Part shown: one piece after another, positions 57,107 to 64,000 of the stretch | How positions within the stretch are numbered: the first letter of the stretch is position 1 | Layout of the letters: each line of letters begins with the position of its first letter | From: Auricularia sp. M13 | Lineage: Eukaryota; Basidiomycota; Agaricomycetes; Auriculariales; Auriculariaceae | Reading direction: 5' to 3' | Length of the DNA stretch: 64,000 nt | Assembly (NCBI GenBank): GCA_037042915.1 | Contig: CM073196.1 | Span: 4,402,001 to 4,466,000, forward strand | Made by a program: the position numbers and the translations under genes | Notes under the pieces: generated by a model | What the model was told of the DNA's origin: nothing | The model's database searches: none | What the model saw: the letters and a program-made list of their open reading frames with translations, nothing else

Positions 57107-58873
57107 ATGCTCAGGCATTTTGCAGCCGCGGCGCTCGCGTGGCTGCTGTACGACATCGCGCTGACGATGGACCTCGAGGTGACCTACATCTGGCGGCGCA
57201 AGTGGACGACGTTCACCACGCTCTTCGCCGTCGTGCGCTACGTCCCGCTGCTCGTCGTCGGCTCGTCCGCCGCGACCAACTTCCTCCCCGGCGTCGGCCA
57301 CGGCGTGTGCGACGTGCTGCAGTGGGTCGAGGCCGGCGGCACCTTCGTCATCCTCGTCGTCGTACAAAGTGCGCTGTCCTCCTCTTCTTCTTCCACCTTC
57401 CATCCACCCGCATCCCATATTCCATTATTAACTCGCGCGCAGTTATCCTGCAGTTCCGCCTCTACGTGATGTACGGCAAGTCGCGCAGGGTGCTCATCAG
57501 CAACCTCGTGCTCTGCGCCGTCGAGCTCGCGTGCGCCATCGCGCTCGTCGTCCTCGTCTTCCCCAAAACCGTCTGTGCGTCGCAGGCCCGGTCCCGCTCC
57601 GGTTTCGCGCATGCATGGCCCTGACATCGGCTGCGCTCTCGCAGCCCTGCCCAACTCGCCGGCCGTCTTCGGCTCGTGTTTCAGCCACTCGCCGCGGGAG
57701 ATCGCCGTCGTGCTCCTCGCGCGTGCGTATGCATTGCGGCAATCCACACTGTATGGCTAACGCGCCCGGACCCGATATAGCTCTGGCGTACGAGACGTAT
57801 CTGGCGCTGCTCGCGCTCAACAAGACGTGGCAGACGAACCGCAACCGGCACGCGCTGGGCAAGAGGACGAGCTTGATGGGCTTGCTCGTGCGCGATAATA
57901 TCGTGTACTTTTTCTTGTGAGTCAGTTGTTCCTTTTGCGCGTTTCGTTGCGTTTCGTCCCTCCGTTCCTTGCGTGCAATTGCTCGCGCGGCTGCTTCTGT
58001 TTTTCGCGTTCGGCTTGGTTCGCGAATTCACGCGCGAGTCGCGGCTGCTATACGCGCGTGGGCCGGTCGCTGGCAGTTGCGCAACGCGGGCTCGTCCCCT
58101 GTTTTTGCACACGCGCGACACGTCACGTCCTGCTGCGCACGCGGGCTCGGCGCGTTTTTGTGCGCACGCGGGCTCGTCGCTGGCTTTTGCTTTGCGCACC
58201 TGCCCGTCGCTTGCTTTCACTTTTGCGCGCGCGTCTGTTTTCGTATAACGTATAACTAACATGCTATGTTATCCCTCACAGAGTCGCGGCTACGCTGATC
58301 TGGGTGACGGTCGTGTGGTTCATGTACCCCGCCTCGCCGGGCAACTCGCTCATCTCGTGAGTCCTACCCTCCAACTTCTCATCCCCTTCCACTTACTACT
58401 CCGTCTTTACCGTCTACTAATTACCCTGTTTTTACGGTAACAGATTCACGCACGTATCAGGCAGCATCGGCGGCACACGCCTCATCCTGAACGTGCGCCG
58501 CACAGCGCTCAAACCGCACAGCGCCTCCGTCGACGACTCTGATGCTCCCATGGCGATGGAGCTGCCCGTCATGCGCAGGAGGAGGAGGAGCTTCCACGCT
58601 ACCGTCGGGCCCAGCTTTGGGAATCTCAACATCGACATTGGGCTCGATCATGCCGACCATCAGCACCACAATTCGGGGGATGTGTACGAGGATGAGGATG
58701 ACGACGACCATCTGATTTCGCCCGTGGATTACGGACGGCAGAGGAGGAGGGTGCATGATAGCGGTGTGCATCTGCCGGAGAGCCAGAGCGAGGTCTTCAC
58801 TGCCAGTGCGCAGAGTGGACGGCAGAATGGGATGGGGAAGATGTTGGCGGGGCGGAAGGCTGCGACGGAGTGA
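57107..58873 (+). CDS. Multi-pass membrane protein with DUF6533-like N-terminus
   Basis: Six exons, 57107-57368, 57443-57574, 57645-57722, 57781-57916, 58282-58356 and 58444-58873, join in frame to 370 aa. The start of the protein (AWLLYDIALTMDLEVTYIWR, then WTTFTTLFAVVRYVPLL) matches the DUF6533 module common in agaricomycete seven-helix-like proteins. Further hydrophobic segments are LISNLVLCAVELACAIALVV, AYETYLALLALNKTW, LVRDNIVYFFL and LIWVTVVWFMYP. The typical SGSIGGTRLILNVRR then marks the end of the membrane part, followed by an acidic tail (DVYEDEDDDDHLIS). The fourth intron is 365 nt, far longer than the others, and GC-repetitive. The N-terminus may have one more short upstream exon, since relatives usually start ~20 residues earlier. 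The role is unknown; receptor function is often guessed but unproven. Confidence 0.8.
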
Positions 58874-59281
58874 GCGCGCCCGCGCGACGTGGACACTGGC
58901 GGCCCAGCGTCGATGACCTCGACCGTGGACGATTTTCGGTTCTCCCAAACCTTTGACCTTCGTTTTAGTGCCCTGCGATTCTCCCCGCGAGTCGTGGTGC
59001 CGCTTATGATATCCGATATCCCTGCCGAGGCTGTATCCATCCATTCCTCACATCCATCTTTTGGTGCTGATATCTTGCACATCCCCTCTCATCTCTCGTC
59101 TCGTCTCATCGTGGCTCACCCCTTCATTTGCGGCTACTGCTGCTGTTGTCGCTCACTGTTCGCTCTTCCCACTGTTCACTCTCTTGTCGCCCGCCGTTCA
59201 CCGTTCATTCTTTCGCTCACGACTTACTCCTCTGCCGCGCATCGTTCACTCCTCTTCCGCTTCTCACTGTTCACTCACTCC

Positions 59282-59284
<3 letters not shown>

Positions 59285-59322
<38 letters not shown>
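59285..59322 (+). repeat. TCTTCTG heptanucleotide microsatellite
   Basis: About five tandem TCTTCTG units. Confidence 0.8.
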
Positions 59323-59324
<2 letters not shown>

Positions 59325-60548
59325 CCGCTGCGCTCTCGTTGGCACTCACTAGCTGTACTTGTAGAAGGAAGTATCAATTCGTCGCTACAGTTTGGAATTA
59401 CTTGATGTCGTACTTACTCAGTCCTCGTTCATTGGTGCCAGTAAGAGTGGAACTCCGGTGACAAAGTTCAGCGCGATTCCGCGCAACTTGGGAAAGCGAA
59501 CATCGGTGCTCTGAGACGGCTGCTGTTGCTACTCGGGCTAGGCTCCGCTGAGGGTAGCTCGACGGCCATAAGTATTGCGACGGCGCAGGAGGCCCAAACA
59601 TATTGATGCATTCTCTCGAGTCTCGGCAACACTGGCGTGGTCGAGTATTCGGATTTGCCGCGTGCGCGGAGCGAGGGTGACAATCGCGCAGACGAGCGTG
59701 ATGACTTGCTGCGCGCTCATGCCTCGGCGGAGCTACGTATAAGAATCGCTGATCGAATATGCGGGCGGTGCTGGCTGTACAGTTCACTTGTGTCAGGGTT
59801 TCCTGCTACAAATCGCCGAACACGCCAAGCGAACGCTGCACTCCGCGGCGCTGGATGCGCTCATTACTGCGCTCCGCCGCGTCTTTTTGCCCCTGAAGAA
59901 CTTTAAGGACCTTTTTTATCAGCCTTTGGCGCATGATTGATGTTGAGATTGGCGATTTGGCTGCTTGTAGTTGTCCACGCAGAATCCGACTGAACGTGAA
60001 GTTGCCGACTCTGCGCTGGACGACACGCTCACCAGTGCTAGCTGCGGCGTGCTATTGTCCTAGATTGAGCGCTGAGACTGAAATGTGGCGACGGCGACGT
60101 ACAGAGATGAAGCACTGGGTCGTTTTGTGAGCAGCTGGTTGCGGAACCTGAGACAAGTCCGTATACTTACATACTACACGTATGAGCAGCGCCCCAAGGA
60201 CGAATACATGAGCACATTGCTGCGCGGTGTGAAGGTGGGAAGCTCGGATGGCTCAAGGCTGGTTGAGACGAAAAGTTCAAGGCTCTGGTTCGTTGTCGGG
60301 GCTGCGTTTTGTTACGGATGGTTACTACGAGCGCGCGCAAATTTCGACTTGGGCGAACAATCTGACGTGACTCGGAGCATGCGCTCAGATTGAACAATGC
60401 AAGAACAATGTAACCGAACACGGATATCACGTGACATACTTGTGCACGTGGTCTGCATGGGGTTGCAGTCTACGACCCAGCTCATGGAAATATATCGCAG
60501 GTCTTTGTCTTCTAGGGCTTATTTCTGAAGATCTAAATGCTCTCCACG

Positions 60549-60555
60549 ATATAAA
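60549..60555 (+). promoter_or_regulatory. Candidate TATA box of MYND 5
   Basis: ATATAAA about 130 bp upstream of the ATG at 60683. The spacing is on the long side. Confidence 0.35.
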
Positions 60556-60682
60556 TGCAGATGGCGAAGCCTGGTTTACATTGTGGCAAGGTGCAAGAAG
60601 CACGGATCAGATCGGCTTATTCCGCATCTTTTACATTGACCTCTGCCTGCGCGACCGTCCCCGCTCCAGCACCCGCTAGGAA

Positions 60683-62184
60683 ATGGCTTCTAGTTCCACT
60701 GCTCTGCAATGCACGGAGCATGAGCATGTGTTTGTCCGCGCTACTGCCGTACAACGCGCAGAGCATCTTGCTTCAGGCTTCTTCCCCGCCCATTCGCCGA
60801 CTCTTTGCCCAACCTGTCTCTCACACTTTGTGTACTGCACCTCCACGGGCAGAAAGAGCAGGTGCATGCAGGCCAACATTGGAGTACTGCTTTACAAATG
60901 CCACGACTTCTGGAACACCCTCGCGGCGTTTGCGATGCGCGAATGGACGCCCGGCGCGCGGCGCGTGCTGGACCGCCGACTGCGGGAGAACCGCGCAAAT
61001 TGCCCCAGCTGCACCGTTACCGGGGATCATTTGGGCATGTGCGGGTGCGACTACTTCCGGCTGCTGTTCGACTCGTGCAGCACCGCGCTTCATATGGGCT
61101 TGAATCATGTCCCCTCCCGGCGGGAGAAAGCGTACTGGGGCTCCGCGGAACGATGGCCGCGTACGCTGGAGCAGCTGATGCCTTTCGGTGCGCCGCGCGC
61201 GGCCGAGTCGCTCATTGAGGCCCTCAGGATCACACGATTTGGGCACAACCTGTTTGCCAGTGTCCTCCGGCGCGAGCGCGAGCTTCTTATGCCCATCCTG
61301 TCCGAGGAAGCTACGCGCCAACGCTTTATTGCTGCAATCTTTGCGAAGCTCGGGGACACCACGAATAGGCTGGCTAAGAACGAACCGCTCTGCGACGATG
61401 CCGAGCATCCGCGCAGAAGACTCACCAGCGACCACGACATCTCTCACCTTATAGGCGTGGTCTTACCTTCCATCGATCGTACGACTCTCGCGCAATCCCT
61501 CTTCCGCGGATACAACCTCGAACTGTTCAACGCCATCTGCAAAATGCTCAGCCTGGCTGATCAGGACGGGCCGCAGGTTTCGTTCAGTCGTATGTTGTAC
61601 CTCGCATCCTGGCTCTGGCCGCACCTTCCGGAGGAAAACAAAGGCGAGAAGCCCGCCGTCTTGCGAAAGGTGGATATGACGACGCTTACCCTCCTCACGG
61701 ACCCCTACCGGAACCTGCACAACTGCCTGGCACGCTTCACTCTCAAGCGGTTCTGCTACGTTTCCGGGTGCCATAGTGGCTACGAGAGGCCGTGGGACCT
61801 GCGCAAATGCGCCCGGTGCCGCGTCGTGCAGTACTGCTCGCGGGAATGCCAGAAGGCGGACTGGGCGCACGCCGAGCATCCTCACAGGGCGATATGCGAC
61901 ATGCTGCATGAACTGTTTGTGTTCGCGTCGCTGGAGATGACCGGCGAGGAGTTCTCGGCCGCATGCACCCACAACGAGTTTCCGCTCGAGCGCGTGGACA
62001 GACTGATCGCGTGGACCGGTGGGGACGTGCACGATTACGCGTCCGGCGCGCCGTCGGTTGCTGACTTGACCTTGGACAACGCGTGTGAACGCGGATGTCT
62101 GCAGGCGTAAGTCTTTCAAGTGGGGTTGAAGCTGTGCTAATGCTCTGCAGTGACTTCACGGTGTATCATCTTGATAAACACTGA
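60683..62184 (+). CDS. MYND zinc-finger protein 5, divergent member
   Basis: Exon 1 is 60683-62106. A GTAAGT donor at 62107, a CTAAT branch point and a CTGCAG acceptor at 62150 define a 44-nt intron, and exon 2 (62151-62184) adds only 11 residues, for 485 aa. The N-terminal region keeps LCPTCL, KCHDFWNTLAAFAMREWT and CPSC. The MYND finger is at about 357-409 (CYVSGCHSG, CARCRVVQYCSRECQKADW, HPHRAIC), with FPLERVDRLIAWTGGD after it. Compared with the other copies, the second CxxC has moved and the C-terminal exon lacks the ~60-residue tail, keeping only DFTVYHLDKH. Without splicing the protein would end after GCLQA. The coding sequence is otherwise intact. Confidence 0.88.
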
Positions 62185-62577
62185 TGCAGGGCGCACGACG
62201 TCTCTCGAGCCACCTAGGTTGACAATCTCAAGTAATCTGAAGCAGTAAAATCTAAATAATATTAACGCAACTCTGACACTAATGAATGTTTTGCACGATG
62301 TCGAAACCATATAATTGTCGATCTCGCCGTTCCCCGTGAATGCACAGACAATGCCGAAAACTCTAGCTTCGGTCCGGGAGCCGTACTGCATCCTCGCAAT
62401 ATAACTCAAAAGCCGTGCTTGTCGTAAGCAACCTCGCGTTCCTGCATTCCTTTTCCCTCGCGCCAGCGACCGCTTTGCCATCTGATCCTCCTCCCGATTC
62501 ATCATGGTCAGTGTTCCTCAGCTCAATCTGCTGCGGAAGCACTATATGGTCTAGGTACTGACGAGGCCGACGTAGAC
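62185..62577. other. Intergenic, no gene seen
   Basis: AT-richer spacer. It may hold a degenerate first exon of the next gene. Confidence 0.4.
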
Positions 62578-63572
62578 TCATGCTGCCGAGCGCACAACCC
62601 TATGGTGCTACACAGACGAGCGCGCGCTGGAACAAATCCAGCATCTTAAATCCGATAGCGATCTGGCTCTTTCTGTGCAGACAATTTTGCTGGGCATCGA
62701 TTCCAGGGCTGTGTTCTCCATTACGCCATCAGTTACGCTTCGCGCAGTTCTGGCTTCCTGCCCAAACGTACGCTCCGTGGAACTGTGCAACTCAATCCCC
62801 CACCTACCTCTGCACATCTCCGCTCTTGGAACGTTCCGGACTCTCGAATCGTTCACCGTGAACTTCCCGACGCAGTTCATCGATTACGGCTACGACTATC
62901 GCGCTCTTCAATCTATTTGTCGATATGCCCGCGCTGACACGCCTGGTGATCTGGGACACGATGTCCGGCCCCCAGCGTGAAGTAACCGACGCCGACTCGG
63001 AGGATTTGCCCACTCCCGCGTTCAGCTTGACGCAGTTCTGGTATTGCGGCTTGCTGTCGGTGCGCGCTGCAGCCAAAATCATCCTACGCAGCAAGGCGAC
63101 ATTGTCGAAATTGAATGTGTACCTCCCTGCCCTTCTACCACATCAAGACGACAGTTCTCTCTACGTTGCAATGGCCGAAGCTGCTCCATCGCTCAAGGAA
63201 TTCATGTTCCGCTCCGATGGTTCGGCCGTGCCGCAGGATACCCTCATTGCTGCGCTGCGCGGCGTCTTCCCCCGCCTGACGAATGTGCAAGAGCTCACCC
63301 TGTGCATTGACCCGTACCTTCCTTGCGCCGGAGTCGCCGAGCTCATCTCTCTCATATCAACACGTGCAGCGCTGATTCGGCTGCTCACTCTGCGCCATCT
63401 CAATGCGCGCGACGTTGCAACAGATCTAGGCAGGGTGTTGAAGCTTCAACATTTGCGCGGGCTGCGCATCCTCGAGCTCCAATTTCCCGTGGGCACGCCG
63501 CTTCTCACAGACGCGGAGGTCGCCGACCTGGCCGAGTATTGTCGCAAACAGAGAATTCGACTCAAGATGTAG
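62578..63572 (+). pseudogene. Frameshifted leucine-rich protein related to F-box C-terminal regions
   Basis: Two adjacent frames look like one protein. The first, open from about 62583 to 62905, reads CYTDERALEQIQHLK, then SVTLRAVLASCPNVRSVELC and TFRTLESFTVNFP. The second (62907-63572) continues LFVDMPALTRLVIWDTMSG, then LRLLTLRHLN-type repeats and ends KQRIRLKM. The switch near 62,905 needs a one-base shift and no intron signals are visible there. The leucine-rich texture (about 25-residue spacing of LxxLxL) matches the C-terminal parts of the F-box proteins at 8.9 and 13.5 kb, but no F-box or good start codon is found. It is either a pseudogene or an intact gene with a sequencing error. 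Confidence 0.55.
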
Positions 63573-63682
63573 TTTCTGTCGCAGGCTTTAAAATCGCAGT
63601 CCTGTCTCATTGCTCTACTGCATTCTCTCACCTCTCATACATACGCCAGAGCATGACTAGAATAAAAACGGCAAGCTACATA

Positions 63683-64000
63683 TCAAGTGCGAAGCAACTG
63701 TCCTTGATCGTCAGAGTACATGCTATAAGTCGGGAGTTGAGGTTCGGCCGGAGACGTGTGCTCCTCCGCTCGATACGCGTGCTTTCCGCCGCGAGGCTGG
63801 GAGGTCTGAGAGCCGTGGAAAGAGATAATATGTCCCGTTGTCGACACATGTTGCATTGATGAGGCTCTACGAGCGGCAACGGGGGAAGCGCCCACCCCAA
63901 GCGAGGCTGACTGAGCGTCGTAAGGCACGGTGCTGTTCGTATCGAAAGCAGTCCGTGCGTGGCGACGACGCCACATGAAGAAGGCGATACCGAGCACAAG
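63683..64000 (-). CDS. 3' end of a type I membrane protein with LPxY tail (runs off the window)
   Basis: Only the last ~106 residues lie inside the window. They start within a membrane helix (LVLGIAFFMW) followed by a basic stop-transfer RRRHAR. The cytoplasmic tail is Ser/Ala-rich and ends AEPQLPTYSMYSDDQGQLLR. The tail motif and layout match the protein at 50.8-52.0 kb, and the helix matches the out-of-frame helix of the decayed copy at 52.56 kb. So at least three members of one membrane-protein family lie within 14 kb. By analogy the missing upstream part should hold a signal peptide and a cysteine-rich ectodomain. Confidence 0.75.
   Translation of the reverse strand, partial: LVLGIAFFMWRRRHARTAFDTNSTVPYDAQSASLGVGASPVAARRASSMQHVSTTGHIISFHGSQTSQPRGGKHAYRAEEHTSPAEPQLPTYSMYSDDQGQLLRT

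Larger units (their letters stand above)
58874..60682. other. Intergenic, no gene seen
   Basis: 1.8 kb without a domain-bearing frame. It includes a heptanucleotide microsatellite and, near its end, the likely TATA of MYND 5. Confidence 0.45.

Overview
The window reads as nuclear DNA of a filamentous basidiomycete, most likely an agaricomycete. Genes are GC-rich and cut by many short introns, mostly about 46-75 nt, with GT donors (often GTGCGT or GTGAGT) and AG acceptors. The gene families fit too: a G1 glutamic peptidase, a DUF6533-type membrane protein, F-box, BTB and MYND paralogues, and a berberine-bridge-like flavoenzyme. No species name is justified from the sequence alone. Exon coordinates were read by eye from frame continuity, splice signals and paralogue comparison.

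Layout. 0.1-2.8 kb: secreted G1 peptidase, then a BTB protein. 3.4-4.6 kb: a terminal-inverted-repeat element. 4.8-8.4 kb: two mirror-image MFS transporters with matching exon structure. 8.9-15.1 kb: two F-box proteins flanking an 871-bp fold-back element. 15.3-16.9 kb: the first MYND protein. 17-22.6 kb: gene-poor, with a dispersed repeat near 18.5 kb. 22.6-23.3 kb: a small unknown gene. 23.3-28 kb: gene-poor, with a minisatellite and a 328-bp MITE-like element. 28.1-34.2 kb: a 6,060-bp Mutator-like element with long inverted arms and a 9-bp target duplication. It carries telomere-like repeats, a tRNA-derived sequence and an internally deleted gag/tyrosine-recombinase retroelement. 35.3-37 kb: a MYND gene with two in-frame stops. 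37.6-38.6 kb: a second BTB protein. 39.4-41 kb: a bicovalent-flavin oxidoreductase. 43-44.3 kb: a PAAF1/Rpn14 proteasome-chaperone homologue. 45.9-50.2 kb: two tandem MYND paralogues with a MYND gene fragment between them. 50.8-52.9 kb: a type I membrane protein and a decayed relative. 53-56.1 kb: repeats, including a ~697-bp tandem duplication with an internal inversion. 57.1-58.9 kb: a DUF6533-like membrane protein. 60.7-62.2 kb: a fifth MYND gene. 62.6-63.6 kb: a frameshifted F-box-like leucine-rich gene. 63.7 kb to the end: the 3' end of another type I membrane protein with an LPxY tail.

The genes do not form a pathway. The window looks like a fast-evolving neighbourhood in which lineage-expanded families (MYND, F-box, BTB, LPxY-tailed membrane proteins) duplicate and decay among transposable elements. 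F-box and BTB proteins often act as ubiquitin-ligase adaptors and PAAF1 acts on the proteasome, but any functional link is inference. The best candidates for something undescribed are the two-part MYND family with an uncharacterised N-terminal CxxC...CxxC region, the LPxY-tailed membrane family, and the Mutator-like element with its nested cargo.
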